Positions 29,009 to 39,660 of a stretch of 64,000 bases of DNA are shown here, piece by piece. Numbering within the stretch: the stretch's first letter is position 1; every line of letters begins with the position of its first letter. Origin of the DNA: Oscillospiraceae bacterium (lineage in GTDB: Bacteria; Bacillota; Clostridia; Oscillospirales; Oscillospiraceae); contig SVMH01000002.1 of assembly GCA_015067525.1 (NCBI GenBank), forward strand, positions 25,080 through 89,079. The letters are read 5' to 3'. Position numbers and translations under genes: made by a program. Below the pieces are notes generated by a model. It saw nothing but the letters and a program-made list of their open reading frames with translations. It did no database searches and had not been told where the DNA came from.

Positions 29009-29907
29009 TGTTTGGCTATGTAAGACCGTCTGCAGAGCGGCTGAGTGAAGAAGAGCAGAAGCGCTTCACTGCGGCCTACTGCGGCCTGTGCCACACGCTC
29101 AAGCGCCGGTACGGACTGGCTGCCAGAATGATCCTCAACTATGATCTGGCGTTTCTGGCCATTTTGCTGGATGAAGGCGGTACCTGTCACAGCTGTGAAA
29201 AGCGCTGCATGGTGCATCCCATCCGGAAGCGGCCCTGCGCCCAGCCCTCGGCGGCGCTGGAGACAGCGGCGGATTACAGCGTGATTCTGACGTGGTGGCA
29301 GCTGCGCGACGGTGTAGCGGACCACGGCTTCTGGGGCGGGTTGAAATACCGCGCGGCTTCACTGCTTTTGCGCCGAGCCTACCGAAAAGCCCGTGCCGCG
29401 CAGCCGGTATTTGATGAAAGCACCAAGCGCCATCTCAATGCACTTGCTGCACTGGAAAAGGCGCGCTGCGAGTCCATTGACCGACCGGCGGATACCTTTG
29501 CGGCGCTGCTGGCCGGCGCAGCGGAAGGCGTGGAGGATCCCATCCGCCGCCGCGTGCTGCAGCAGATGTTTTACCATCTGGGCCGCTGGATCTATCTGAC
29601 GGATGCGGCAGACGATTTGAAAAAAGATTGGAAAAGTGGCAGCTATAACCCGCTGATCCCGCGTTTTGCGCTGAAAGAGGGTAAACTGACACAGGAGAAT
29701 CAACAGGAATTGGCGGCCACCATGGACCGGTCTGTGGAAATGATGGCAGCAGCCTTTGAACTGCTGGATTTCGGCGATTGGGCCGGGATCATCCGCAGCG
29801 TTGTGTATGAGGGGCTGTACGCGGTGGGCAATGCGGTGCTTAACGGCACTTTCCGCAAGCGGCCAAAGAGAGAGGAAAGAAACCCTACACGAAAGGCAGG
29901 ACCTTAA
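29008..29907 (+). CDS. DUF5685-type conserved hypothetical protein
   Basis: '[36 protein letters not shown]'. Confidence 0.8.
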   Translation: MFGYVRPSAERLSEEEQKRFTAAYCGLCHTLKRRYGLAARMILNYDLAFLAILLDEGGTCHSCEKRCMVHPIRKRPCAQPSAALETAADYSVILTWWQLRDGVADHGFWGGLKYRAASLLLRRAYRKARAAQPVFDESTKRHLNALAALEKARCESIDRPADTFAALLAGAAEGVEDPIRRRVLQQMFYHLGRWIYLTDAADDLKKDWKSGSYNPLIPRFALKEGKLTQENQQELAATMDRSVEMMAAAFELLDFGDWAGIIRSVVYEGLYAVGNAVLNGTFRKRPKREERNPTRKAGP

Positions 29908-29908
29908 T

Positions 29909-30550
29909 ATGCGTGATCCCTATCAGGTATTGGGCGTTTCCAGTACGGCTACCGACGAGGAGATCAAAAAAGCGTACCGCAATCTGGCCCGGAAATACCA
30001 TCCGGACAACTATCACGATAACCCGCTGGCCGATCTTGCGCAGGAGCGCATGAAGGAGATCAACGAGGCCTACGAGGCTGTGCAGAACCAGCGTAAGGGT
30101 AAGACTGCAGGCGGCGCCTATGGCGGCACCTCCGCTTACAGCGCCTATGGAGGATCGACCGGATACGGCGGCTATACCAATACCGGCGCCACGCGCTTCC
30201 AGCGGGTGCGCCAGGCCATCAACGAGGGCGATCTGAACATGGCCGATGAGCTGCTCAACGCCAGCAGTGACCGCGGCGCGGAGTGGCATTACCTCAAGGG
30301 TGTGATCTGCTATCGCCGCGGCTGGATGGATGAGGCTAAGCGTTACTATCAGGCAGCCCTGCAGATGGAACCCAACAACGTGGAATACGTCCGTGCATGG
30401 CAGCTGGTCAACGGCGGCAATACCTACCGGCCCGATGGCTACGACACTGTGCATACGGGCGGCTGCGACTCCGGCTGCAGCCGGTTCTGTCTGGCGTGGC
30501 TGTGCTGTAATATGCTGGGCGGCGGCGGATACTATTTCTGGTGCTGCTAA
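29909..30550 (+). CDS. J-domain protein with Gly/Tyr-rich linker, TPR-like region and Cys-rich C-terminus
   Basis: '[35 protein letters not shown]' (HPD motif); C-terminus '[30 protein letters not shown]'. Confidence 0.9.
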   Translation: MRDPYQVLGVSSTATDEEIKKAYRNLARKYHPDNYHDNPLADLAQERMKEINEAYEAVQNQRKGKTAGGAYGGTSAYSAYGGSTGYGGYTNTGATRFQRVRQAINEGDLNMADELLNASSDRGAEWHYLKGVICYRRGWMDEAKRYYQAALQMEPNNVEYVRAWQLVNGGNTYRPDGYDTVHTGGCDSGCSRFCLAWLCCNMLGGGGYYFWCC

Positions 30551-30583
30551 AGGTTTGGAATACGAGAAAGAGAGGATAGAGCA

Positions 30584-31462
30584 GTGGTCAAAAGTATGAC
30601 CGGCTACGGCCGGGCAAGAGAGACGCTGAACGGACGGGATATCACCGTGGAGGTGCGTTCCGTCAATAACCGGTATCTGGACTGCACCGTCAAGATGCCG
30701 CGTACCTATGTGTTTGCCGAGGATGCCATCAAGTCCCGCGTCCAGAAGGCCATCTCCCGCGGTAAGGTGGATGTCTATGTGACCATCGACACCACGGCCG
30801 CCGATGTCAGCGTGGTGGCGGTCAACGAGCCGCTGGCCCGCAGTTACTATGAGGCGCTGATGAAACTGAAGGAGACCTTCTCTCTGGAAGGTGAGATCAC
30901 CCCCATGGCACTGGCCAAGTTCCCCGATGTGCTGGCCGTGACCCGCGCAGAGGAGGATCTGGAGACGGTGGCCGCGGATATCTGTGCTGTGCTGGAGCAG
31001 GCGCTGCAGGCCTACAACGAGATGCGCGCCGTGGAAGGCGAGCGTCTGGCTGCCGATATTTCCGGCCGCGTGGCCACCATTGAGTCCGTTGTGTCCAAGG
31101 TGGAGGAGCGCTCGCCCCAGACGGTGGCGGAGTACCGCGCCCGCCTGACCAATAAGATGACCGAGGTGCTGCAGTCCACCACCATCGATGAAAGCCGCAT
31201 CCTGACGGAAGCCGCCATCTTTGCCGATAAGATCGCCGTGGATGAGGAGACCGTTCGCCTGCGCAGCCACATTGCACAGCTCCGCGCCATGCTGCAAAGC
31301 GATCAGCCCGTGGGCCGCAAGCTGGATTTCCTGATCCAGGAGGTCAACCGCGAGTGCAACACCATCGGCTCCAAGTGCAACGACCTGACCATTGCGCAGG
31401 ACGTGGTGAACATGAAGGCCGAAGTGGAGAAGATCCGCGAGCAGGTGCAGAACATCGAATAA
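30584..31462 (+). CDS. YicC/YloC family endoribonuclease
   Basis: '[33 protein letters not shown]' and C-terminal '[24 protein letters not shown]'. Confidence 0.95.
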   Translation: MVKSMTGYGRARETLNGRDITVEVRSVNNRYLDCTVKMPRTYVFAEDAIKSRVQKAISRGKVDVYVTIDTTAADVSVVAVNEPLARSYYEALMKLKETFSLEGEITPMALAKFPDVLAVTRAEEDLETVAADICAVLEQALQAYNEMRAVEGERLAADISGRVATIESVVSKVEERSPQTVAEYRARLTNKMTEVLQSTTIDESRILTEAAIFADKIAVDEETVRLRSHIAQLRAMLQSDQPVGRKLDFLIQEVNRECNTIGSKCNDLTIAQDVVNMKAEVEKIREQVQNIE

Positions 31463-31472
31463 GGAGGCGCCT

Positions 31473-31733
31473 ATGCACTTGATCAATATCGGTTTTGGTA
31501 ATCTGGTGTCTTCCCAGCGTTTGCTGGCCATCGTCAGTCCGGATTCCGCCCCCATCAAGCGTCTCATTCAGGAATCCCGCGACCGCGGTATGCTGATCGA
31601 CGCCACTTACGGCCGTAAAACGGCGTCGGTGCTGATCATGGACAGTGACCATGTGGTGCTCTCTGCATTTTCCACAGAGAAGCTGGCGCCCCGCCTTGGC
31701 TTGAAGGCGGAGGATTTTGCACAGGAGGAATAA
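31473..31733 (+). CDS. remA: RemA-family (DUF370) extracellular matrix regulator homologue
   Basis: '[63 protein letters not shown]'; yicC-remA-gmk-rpoZ order. Confidence 0.92.
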   Translation: MHLINIGFGNLVSSQRLLAIVSPDSAPIKRLIQESRDRGMLIDATYGRKTASVLIMDSDHVVLSAFSTEKLAPRLGLKAEDFAQEE

Positions 31734-31736
31734 GCC

Positions 31737-32339
31737 TTGGAACAGGTAAGAAGAGGTAAGACCTTCATTATTTCCGGACCTTCCGGCGTGGGTAAGGGTA
31801 CGGTACTCAAAGAATTATTCAAAACGCGCGACATGTACTATTCCGTTTCCGCCACCACCCGCGCACCCCGCGACGGTGAGGTGGACGGTGTACATTACCA
31901 CTTCATGGACGCCGAAGAATTCCGTACCATGATCGCTGAGGACGCTCTGTTGGAGCATGCCGAATATGCCGGCAACTACTATGGAACGCCCAAGCGCTAT
32001 GTGGACGAGGCGATGGACAGCGGCCGCGATGTCATTCTGGAGATCGAGCTGCAGGGTGCCCGACAGGTGCACGCCAAGCGCCCCGAAACGGTCCGCATTT
32101 TTATCGGCCCTCCCTCCTGGGAGGAGCTGGAGCGCCGTCTGGTCTCCCGCGGCACCGATACGCCGGAGAAGATCGCACAGCGATTGCAGCGCGCCCGCAT
32201 CGAGCTGGAGAGCGCCGATGAGTATGACTATCTGATCATCAATGACACGGTGGAGAAGGCTGCAGCAGAGCTGGACGCCATTCTGTGCGCCGAACATTGC
32301 CGCGTCGACGACCGGCTGGATCAGATCCTGGGTAAGTAA
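31737..32339 (+). CDS. gmk: Guanylate kinase (TTG start)
   Basis: 'FIISGPSGVGKGTVLKELF', 'YSVSATTRAPRDGEVDGVHYHF'. Confidence 0.97.
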   Translation: MEQVRRGKTFIISGPSGVGKGTVLKELFKTRDMYYSVSATTRAPRDGEVDGVHYHFMDAEEFRTMIAEDALLEHAEYAGNYYGTPKRYVDEAMDSGRDVILEIELQGARQVHAKRPETVRIFIGPPSWEELERRLVSRGTDTPEKIAQRLQRARIELESADEYDYLIINDTVEKAAAELDAILCAEHCRVDDRLDQILGK

Positions 32340-32393
32340 AACAAGTATAATTGAGGAAATTACGCCGAAAAGGCAGATAGGAAGTTGATTATT

Positions 32394-32609
32394 ATGATGC
32401 TGTATCCCGCTATGAACAAGCTGACCGAGTATGTGCCCAACCGTTACATGATGGTGAACGTTGTGGCCCGCCGCGCCCGCCAGATCGCCACCGAGGCTGA
32501 GATCCAGGGCGAGCACCTGAGCGAGAAGCCCGTGACGCTGGCCATCCACGAAGTGGCTGAGGGTAAGTTTGACGCCAAGACCATCGACACCACCATCGCC
32601 GAGGCCTGA
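32394..32609 (+). CDS. rpoZ: RNA polymerase omega subunit
   Basis: 'MMLYPAMNKLTEYVPNRYMMVNVVARRARQI' between gmk and priA. Confidence 0.9.
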   Translation: MMLYPAMNKLTEYVPNRYMMVNVVARRARQIATEAEIQGEHLSEKPVTLAIHEVAEGKFDAKTIDTTIAEA

Positions 32610-32641
32610 GCAAAAACCGCAACGAGAAGGAGGGAGAGTCA

Positions 32642-35071
32642 ATGCCGCTGATCGCCAAGATCGCTGTATCCGCTGCGACCTATGCCATTGACAAACCCTA
32701 TGACTACCTGCTGCCGGAAGAGCTGGAGGCTGCGGTGGGCTGCCGCGTGCTGGTTCCCTTTGGACGGGGCAACCGCACCTGCGAGGGTGTGGTTCTCTCT
32801 GTCAGCCGCGGTGTGCCGGAGCGGCCGCTCAAGGCGGTGCGTCAGCTGCTGGACGATGAGCCGGTGCTGACGGGCAAGCAGATCAAGCTGGCGCTGTGGA
32901 TGCGCCAGCGGTATTTCTGCACCGTTTATGATGCGATCCATACCATTTTGCCGGCCGGCGTGTGGTATCGATATCGCGAAACATGGCAAATTTGTGCGGA
33001 TGCGGCATGGGACGACCTTTCCGAGAGGGAGGCGTCCATTTGTCGTTTTTTGACCGAGGCGCCCCGTGAGCTGGAGGAGCTGAAAAAGACCTTTGGCGAG
33101 GACATTTCCGCGCTGCTGCACCGTCTGGAGAAGCGGGGGATCGCAAGTGTTGCGGTGGAGAGCAGCCGAAAAGTCCACGACAAGGTGGTGCAGCTGGTAT
33201 CCCTTGCGCTTGACACCGAGTCGGCTGCGGAATATGCCGAACAGCGGAGAAAAAAAGCGCCGCGTCAGGCGGAAGCGATCGAGTTTCTCTCTCGTTACGG
33301 GCAGACGCCGCTGCACGAGCTGTGCTATTTTACCGGCGTCTCCCGTCCGGCGATCCGCCAGCTGGAAAAGCTGGGCATCATTGCCCTGACGCAGCAGGAT
33401 GAATACCGTATTTCAGAAAAAGACTACGCTGTAAAGGCAGTTCCCATTACACTAAATGAAGAGCAGCAGGATGTTTTTGAAACGCTGCTGACCCAAACGG
33501 AGCGCGGCAGCGCAGGCGTTACGCTGCTGCAGGGCGTGACCGGAAGCGGCAAAACACTGGTGTATATCCGTCTGGCGCAGGAATTGCTGGCGCGCGGCAA
33601 GTCCGTCATGATCCTTGTGCCGGAAATCGCGCTGACACCCCAGATGATGGCACGCTTTACCGCCTATTTCGGTGATGAAGTGGCGCTGCTGCACAGCGGC
33701 CTTCGTATGACGGAGCGGTACGACCAGTATAAACGCATCCGCCGCGGCGAGGCCCATATCGTGCTTGGCACCCGCTCGGCCGTGTTTGCGCCGCTGGAAG
33801 ATCTGGGACTCATCATTCTGGATGAGGAGCAGGAGAGCTCCTACGAGTCGGAAAATGCCCCCAGCTACCACGCCCGCGACATTGCCAAATATCGCTGCGC
33901 GCAGGAAGGGGCGCGGCTGCTGCTGGGCAGCGCCACCCCCACGGTGGAAACATCGTGGCACGCCAGAAACGGCGATTACCAGCTGGCGCTGCTGCGCAGG
34001 CGCTATAACCAAAAGCAGCTGCCCCAAGTGATGATCGCAGACCTGCGGCAGGAGCTGCGGCAGGGCAATATGGGCGTCATCAGCCGCGTGCTGCGGCAGG
34101 AGCTGGAAAAGAACATCGCCGCAGGGGAGCAGAGTATTCTCTTCCTCAACCGCCGCGGCAGCAGCCGGCAGCTGCTGTGCGGAGAATGCGGCTATGTTCC
34201 CCAATGTCCCCGCTGCAGCGTGTACTTGACCTACCACTCCGCTAATGAGAGACTCATGTGCCATTACTGTGGCTACTCGGAAAAGGTGGGAGAGTCCTGC
34301 CCCGACTGCGGAGGCGTGATGAAACACGTGGGCTTTGGCACCCAGAAGGTGGAAGAGGAGCTGCGTGAGCTGTTTCCGGGTGTGGAGATCCTGCGCATGG
34401 ATGCCGACACTGTTGGCGGCGGACACGAAAAGCTGCTGCGCAAATTTGAAGAGGAAAAAGTTCCCATCCTGCTGGGCACCCAGATGGTGGCCAAGGGATT
34501 GGATTTTGAAAACGTGACGCTGGTGGGCGTGCTGACCGCCGATCTGTCACTGTATGTAGACCACTACCGCGCTTCGGAGCGGACATTCTCTCTGCTGACG
34601 CAGGTGGTGGGCCGCGCGGGACGCGGCGAAAAAGCGGGACGAGCCGTGATACAGACCTATACGCCGGAGAACGATGTGATTCTGGCGGCTTCCCGGCAGG
34701 ACTATGACCGCTTCTATGATGCGGAGATCCGCCTGCGCAAGCTGCGGCTGGATCCGCCCTTTGCCGACCAGTTCGTCATTACGGTGACGGGCGCTGAGGA
34801 GAGCACTGTGCTGCGCGCCAGCGCACAGGTGCGGGATGGGCTGGCCGAGATGGCGCGCAAAAAGGCATACAGCGCGCTGGGCTGGGAAGTGCTGGGGCCT
34901 GCGCCGGCACCGGTGGTGAAGGTGAATAACCGCTACCGCTACCGTATCACCGTGATTGGAAAGAACGATAAAACGCTGCGCGATGTGATCGCCGACTTTA
35001 TGCGGCAGTTCGCTGCGCGCAGCGAGAACCGCGGCATGAGTATTTACGCCGACTGTAATCTGATGGACTAA
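32642..35071 (+). CDS. priA: Primosomal protein N' (replication restart helicase)
   Basis: 'LLQGVTGSGKTLVYIRLAQELL', 'LDEEQESSYESE', Zn-finger 'CGECGYVPQCPRC..CHYCGYSEKVGESCPDCGG'. Confidence 0.97.
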   Translation: MPLIAKIAVSAATYAIDKPYDYLLPEELEAAVGCRVLVPFGRGNRTCEGVVLSVSRGVPERPLKAVRQLLDDEPVLTGKQIKLALWMRQRYFCTVYDAIHTILPAGVWYRYRETWQICADAAWDDLSEREASICRFLTEAPRELEELKKTFGEDISALLHRLEKRGIASVAVESSRKVHDKVVQLVSLALDTESAAEYAEQRRKKAPRQAEAIEFLSRYGQTPLHELCYFTGVSRPAIRQLEKLGIIALTQQDEYRISEKDYAVKAVPITLNEEQQDVFETLLTQTERGSAGVTLLQGVTGSGKTLVYIRLAQELLARGKSVMILVPEIALTPQMMARFTAYFGDEVALLHSGLRMTERYDQYKRIRRGEAHIVLGTRSAVFAPLEDLGLIILDEEQESSYESENAPSYHARDIAKYRCAQEGARLLLGSATPTVETSWHARNGDYQLALLRRRYNQKQLPQVMIADLRQELRQGNMGVISRVLRQELEKNIAAGEQSILFLNRRGSSRQLLCGECGYVPQCPRCSVYLTYHSANERLMCHYCGYSEKVGESCPDCGGVMKHVGFGTQKVEEELRELFPGVEILRMDADTVGGGHEKLLRKFEEEKVPILLGTQMVAKGLDFENVTLVGVLTADLSLYVDHYRASERTFSLLTQVVGRAGRGEKAGRAVIQTYTPENDVILAASRQDYDRFYDAEIRLRKLRLDPPFADQFVITVTGAEESTVLRASAQVRDGLAEMARKKAYSALGWEVLGPAPAPVVKVNNRYRYRITVIGKNDKTLRDVIADFMRQFAARSENRGMSIYADCNLMD

Positions 35072-35089
35072 AGAAAGAGGTAGAACATT

Positions 35090-35602
35090 ATGGCACTGAG
35101 AACGATCGTAAAGCAGGGTGACGACTGCCTGAAGAAGGTTTGCCGCCCCGTGACGGAATTCAACAGCCGCCTGCATACGCTGCTGGATGACATGACCGAA
35201 ACGCTGGTGGATTCCGGTGGTGTGGGTCTGGCCGCCCCTCAGGTGGGCGTGCTGCGCCGCGTGGTCGTGGTGATGAACGACGATGAGGAGATCATCGAGC
35301 TGGTCAACCCCGAGATCGTATTCACCGAAGGCGAGCAGACCGGCCTTGAGGGTTGCCTGAGCGTGCCCGGTCGCTTCGGCATCGTGACCCGCCCCTACGT
35401 GGTGCGTGTCCGCGCACAGGACCGCGACGGCAACTTCTTTGAGGTGGAGGATGAGGATTTGACGGCCCGCTGCTTCTGCCACGAGCTGGAGCACCTGGAC
35501 GGCCACCTGTTTGTGGAGCGCGCCGAGAAGATGCTCAGCGACGAGGAGCTGGAAGAGTATATCCGCCAGATGGAAGAAGAAATGGAAGAGGACGAGGACT
35601 GA
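35090..35602 (+). CDS. def: Peptide deformylase
   Basis: 'GVGLAAPQVG', 'EGCLSVPG', 'CHELEHLDGHLF'. Confidence 0.97.
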   Translation: MALRTIVKQGDDCLKKVCRPVTEFNSRLHTLLDDMTETLVDSGGVGLAAPQVGVLRRVVVVMNDDEEIIELVNPEIVFTEGEQTGLEGCLSVPGRFGIVTRPYVVRVRAQDRDGNFFEVEDEDLTARCFCHELEHLDGHLFVERAEKMLSDEELEEYIRQMEEEMEEDED

Positions 35603-36522
35603 TGCGAATTCTCTTTATGGGGACGCCGGAATTTGCCGTTGCGTCTTTGAAGCGTCTGGTGGAAGACGGGCACGATGTGTGCGGCGTCTTTACCCAGCCC
35701 GATAAGCCGAAGAACCGGGGCATGAAGATGATGTTCTCCCCGGTGAAAGAGTATGCCCTGAGCCAGAACCTCACGGTGTATCAGCCGCTGAAAATGCGCG
35801 ACGGTGAGGCACTTGGCATCGTGCAGCAGCTGCAGCCGGAGCTGATCGTGGTGGCTGCCTACGGCCGCATTCTGCCCGAGGAGATCCTCAATGCGCCCCA
35901 ATACGGCTCCATCAATGTCCACTCCTCGCTGCTGCCTCAGTATCGCGGCGCGGCGCCCATCAACTGGGCCATTTTGGATGGACTGGACGAGACCGGTGTG
36001 ACCATTATGTACATGGCCAAGGAACTGGACGCCGGCGACATCATCCACACGGTGAAAACCACGATTGATATCGACGAAACGGCGCAGGAACTGACGCTGC
36101 GTTTGGCCGATCTGGGCGCGCAGGCGCTGAGCGAAACGGTGGACATGCTGGCCGCCGGTACTGCTGTCCGCACGCCGCAGGAGCATGAAAAGCACACCTA
36201 TGCCCCCATGCTCAGTAAGGCCTTGTCCCCCATTGACTGGACCAAGTCCGCCCGCCGGATCCACGATCAGGTGCGCGGTCTGATCCCGTGGCCCTGCGCC
36301 AGCACGGTGGTGGGCGGCAAGAATGTGAAGGTTTTCAAGACCGCGTTCGGTGCCGAAACGGCGGCTGCACCGGGTACGGTGGTTTCTGCCGGCAAGCAGG
36401 GCATCGAGATTGCCTGCGGCGACGGCAAGACCCTCTATATCACCCAGCTGCAGGCCGAGGGCGGCAAGCGCATGGCCGCGGCCGACTATCTGCGCGGCCA
36501 CAGCGTGCAGGTGGGCGTATGA
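35602..36522 (+). CDS. fmt: Methionyl-tRNA formyltransferase
   Basis: 'MRILFMGTPEFAVASLKRLVEDGHDV', 'INVHSSLLPQYRGAAPINWAIL'. Confidence 0.97.
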   Translation: MRILFMGTPEFAVASLKRLVEDGHDVCGVFTQPDKPKNRGMKMMFSPVKEYALSQNLTVYQPLKMRDGEALGIVQQLQPELIVVAAYGRILPEEILNAPQYGSINVHSSLLPQYRGAAPINWAILDGLDETGVTIMYMAKELDAGDIIHTVKTTIDIDETAQELTLRLADLGAQALSETVDMLAAGTAVRTPQEHEKHTYAPMLSKALSPIDWTKSARRIHDQVRGLIPWPCASTVVGGKNVKVFKTAFGAETAAAPGTVVSAGKQGIEIACGDGKTLYITQLQAEGGKRMAAADYLRGHSVQVGV

Positions 36523-37853
36523 AAGAAGTCAGGAAGCTGGGCGCCCGCGACGTGGCGCTGGAAGTGCTGATGCAGGTGGACCGGGCCAACGCATGGTCGG
36601 ACGGCAGTCTGAAACGTACGATCGCCAAGAATAAGCTGGACAGCCGCGAAGCGGCGCTGGCCACCCGACTGAGCTACGGCGTCATCCAGAACAAGCTGCT
36701 GCTGGACTACTACATCAGCTGTTACTGCACCCAGAAGGCGGAGAAGCTGGAGAGCGTCATCCGTAATATTCTGCGCATCGGCGGCTATCAGATCCTGTTC
36801 ATGGACAAGATCCCCCATCACGCCGCTGTGAATGAAGCGGTGGAGATGACCCGCCGCGCCAATCGCCCTAAGGCCGCCGGTATGGTCAACGCCGTGCTGC
36901 GCAAGTTTGTGGCCAACTGGATGAATATGCCGGCCCTGCCCGGCGCTACGGCGGACTATCTGTCGGTGCGCTACAGCCATCCCAAGTGGCTGGTGGAGCG
37001 CTTGATGGAGCTGCTGGGCCCGGAAGAGGCGGAGGCATATTTCCGCATGAACAACGAGATCGTGCCCACTACCATCCAGACCAACACGCTGAAGACTACG
37101 GCGGAAGAATTGGAAAAGGAACTGCGTCACGCCGGCGTCACAGTGGAAAAGCATCCCTGGCTGCCCGGCTGCTTTGAAGTGAGCGCCACCGGCGATCTGG
37201 AGAGCCTGCCGGCCTTTACCGAGGGCCGCTTTATGGTGCAGGATGCCGCGGCGCGGCTGGTGGCGACCATTGCGCAGCCTGCGCCGGATGCCAAGGTAAT
37301 GGACGTGTGTGCTGCACCCGGCGGCAAGTCCTTTGCGCTGGCCATCGATATGAAGGACCAGGGGCAGATCGTCTCCTGTGATATCCACCCCCATAAGCTT
37401 AAGCTGATCGAAAGCGGCGCGCAGCGTCTGGGCATCACCAGTATCCGCGCCGCACAGGCCGACGGGCGGGAGCCCCATGCCGCATGGCAGCAGACCGCCG
37501 ATCTGGTGGTAGCCGACGTGCCCTGCTCCGGTCTCGGTATCATCCGCAAGAAGCCAGATATCCGCTATAAAAACCCCAAGGAGCTGGCGCAGCTGCCGGC
37601 CATTCAGCTGGCCATTCTGAAAAACGCCTCTACCTACGTCCGCAGCGGCGGTACGCTGATCTATTCCACCTGCACGGTGCTGCCGGAGGAGAATGAGGCG
37701 GTCACAGAGGAATTTCTGGCCAAACACATTGATTTTGAACTGGAAAGCTTTGCCCTGCCGCTGCCCATCGGCAAGCAGAAGGGTCACCTGACCCTCTGGC
37801 CTCAGCGGTTTGGCACAGACGGATTCTATATCTGCCGTATGCGCAGGAAATGA
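36519..37853 (+). CDS. rsmB: 16S rRNA (cytosine967-C5)-methyltransferase
   Basis: 'MDVCAAPGGKSFALAIDM', 'VVADVPCSGLGIIRKKPDIRY', 'LIYSTCTVLPEENEAV'. Confidence 0.95.
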   Translation: MKEVRKLGARDVALEVLMQVDRANAWSDGSLKRTIAKNKLDSREAALATRLSYGVIQNKLLLDYYISCYCTQKAEKLESVIRNILRIGGYQILFMDKIPHHAAVNEAVEMTRRANRPKAAGMVNAVLRKFVANWMNMPALPGATADYLSVRYSHPKWLVERLMELLGPEEAEAYFRMNNEIVPTTIQTNTLKTTAEELEKELRHAGVTVEKHPWLPGCFEVSATGDLESLPAFTEGRFMVQDAAARLVATIAQPAPDAKVMDVCAAPGGKSFALAIDMKDQGQIVSCDIHPHKLKLIESGAQRLGITSIRAAQADGREPHAAWQQTADLVVADVPCSGLGIIRKKPDIRYKNPKELAQLPAIQLAILKNASTYVRSGGTLIYSTCTVLPEENEAVTEEFLAKHIDFELESFALPLPIGKQKGHLTLWPQRFGTDGFYICRMRRK

Positions 37854-37863
37854 GGATGTATTC

Positions 37864-38901
37864 ATGACCGACATCAAATCCATGACATTGGAAGAGATCA
37901 CGCAGGCCTGCCGTGACATGGGCGAACCCGCCTTTCGCGGCAAGCAGATCTTCACATGGCTTCATAAGGGTGTGACCTCTTTTGACGGCATGAGTAACCT
38001 CTCCAAGGCCCTGCGGGAAAAGCTGGCGGCGCAGTACTATATCACCGCGCCCACCGTGGCCCGCAAGCAGATGTCGAAACTGGACGGTACCATCAAGTAC
38101 TTGTGGGAACTGGGCGACGGCAACTGTATTGAGACGGTGCTGATGCAGTATAAGCATGGCAACACGGTCTGCATTTCCTCGCAGGTGGGCTGCCGTATGG
38201 GCTGCGCCTTCTGCGCCTCCACCATTGCCGGCAAGCTGCGCGATCTGCGCCCCTCCGAAATGGTGGATCAGGTGCTCTTTACCCAGCTGGACAGCGGTCA
38301 GGAGATCTCCAACATCGTGCTCATGGGCATTGGTGAGCCGCTGGACAACATGGATAATGTCCTGCGCTTTCTGGAGCTGATCAACCATGCCGACGGCATG
38401 AACATCGGTATGCGGCATATCAGCCTGTCTACCTGCGGTGTCATTCCGGGTATCGACCGTCTGGCGGAGCTGCAGCTGCAGCTGACGCTGTCTGTTTCGC
38501 TCCACGCACCGGACAGTGAGACCCGCTCGCGCATCATGCCGGTGAACCGGGCCTACGATGTGGAGGAGCTGTTCGCCGCCTGCCAGCGCTATTTTAAAAA
38601 GACCGGCCGCCGCATTTCCTTTGAGTATTCCATGATCGACGGTGTCAACGACAACGATTGGCAGGCGGATCTCATCGCCAAGCGGATCGCCGGTATGCCG
38701 GGTCATGTGAATCTGATCCCGCTCAATGACGTGGTAGAGAGCCCGTTCAAACCCAGCAAACGGATCGCAGCCTTCCAGAAACGACTGCAGTCCCACGGCG
38801 TCACCGCTACGGTGCGCCGGAGTCTGGGCGGAGATATTGATGCATCCTGCGGCCAGCTGCGCCGCAAAGCGATGGAGGAAAGGGGAGAGCTTCCGAAATG
38901 A
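37864..38901 (+). CDS. rlmN: 23S rRNA/tRNA adenine C2-methyltransferase (radical SAM)
   Basis: 'CISSQVGCRMGCAFCAST', 'NIVLMGIGEPLDNMDNV', 'GGDIDASCGQLRRK'. Confidence 0.97.
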   Translation: MTDIKSMTLEEITQACRDMGEPAFRGKQIFTWLHKGVTSFDGMSNLSKALREKLAAQYYITAPTVARKQMSKLDGTIKYLWELGDGNCIETVLMQYKHGNTVCISSQVGCRMGCAFCASTIAGKLRDLRPSEMVDQVLFTQLDSGQEISNIVLMGIGEPLDNMDNVLRFLELINHADGMNIGMRHISLSTCGVIPGIDRLAELQLQLTLSVSLHAPDSETRSRIMPVNRAYDVEELFAACQRYFKKTGRRISFEYSMIDGVNDNDWQADLIAKRIAGMPGHVNLIPLNDVVESPFKPSKRIAAFQKRLQSHGVTATVRRSLGGDIDASCGQLRRKAMEERGELPK

Positions 38902-39629
38902 GATCGTGGGGAATCACGGATGCCGGCGTGGTCCGGCATGAAAATCAGGACTCCTATGATGTGCGGACTGTTGCCAGCTTTACTTCCGCCATTGTGTGCG
39001 ATGGCATGGGCGGTGTGGCCGGCGGTCGTTTGGCCAGCTCCATCGCTGTGGAGCGCTTCCAGAATGAGATCGAGCAGGTGCTGCAGGAAAGCATGAGCTT
39101 GCAGCAGATCGGTCAGGCGGCGGACTACGCCGTGTCTCTTGCCAATGACGCCATCCGCAAGCGGGCGGCGGAGGAGGCGGCTTATCAGCACATGGGTACC
39201 ACCTTGGTGTGCGCTCTGGCGCGGGACAAGCAGGTGGTCATCATCAATGTGGGTGACAGCCGCGCTTATCATATCAGCCGTGACGGCATCCGCCAGATCA
39301 GCCGCGACCACTCTCTGGTGGAGGTGTTGGTGGAGCGGGGTGACCTGACGCCGGAGGAGGCCAAGCATCATCCCCAGCGCAATTTGATTACAAGGGCCTT
39401 GGGCCCCGATGCGTCCGTGCAGACGGACAGCTTTTATGTGGAATGGAAGCAGGGTGATTTTCTCCTGCTGTGTTCCGACGGTCTGGTCAATACGGTATCG
39501 GACCAGGAGATCTTGTTTGAGGTGATCCATAATGGAGAACCGGACACCTGTCTGGCGCGGCTCGTCGCCCTGTCCAGACAGCGTGGGGCGCCGGATAACG
39601 TGACGGCAGTCCTGCTGATGAACATTTGA
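38898..39629 (+). CDS. prpC: PP2C-family Ser/Thr phosphatase
   Basis: 'TDAGVVRHENQDSYDV', 'VCDGMGGVAGG', 'NVGDSRAYHIS'; precedes prkC. Confidence 0.94.
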   Translation: MRSWGITDAGVVRHENQDSYDVRTVASFTSAIVCDGMGGVAGGRLASSIAVERFQNEIEQVLQESMSLQQIGQAADYAVSLANDAIRKRAAEEAAYQHMGTTLVCALARDKQVVIINVGDSRAYHISRDGIRQISRDHSLVEVLVERGDLTPEEAKHHPQRNLITRALGPDASVQTDSFYVEWKQGDFLLLCSDGLVNTVSDQEILFEVIHNGEPDTCLARLVALSRQRGAPDNVTAVLLMNI

Positions 39630-39660
39630 TCTGTCAACAAGACGAAAGGAACGGTCATTT

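Noticed and set aside
30109-30185. Gly/Tyr/Ser-rich imperfect repeat in the J-domain gene considered as a tandem DNA repeat
   Set aside because: Repetition is at amino-acid composition level; no clean DNA repeat unit, typical J-protein linker.
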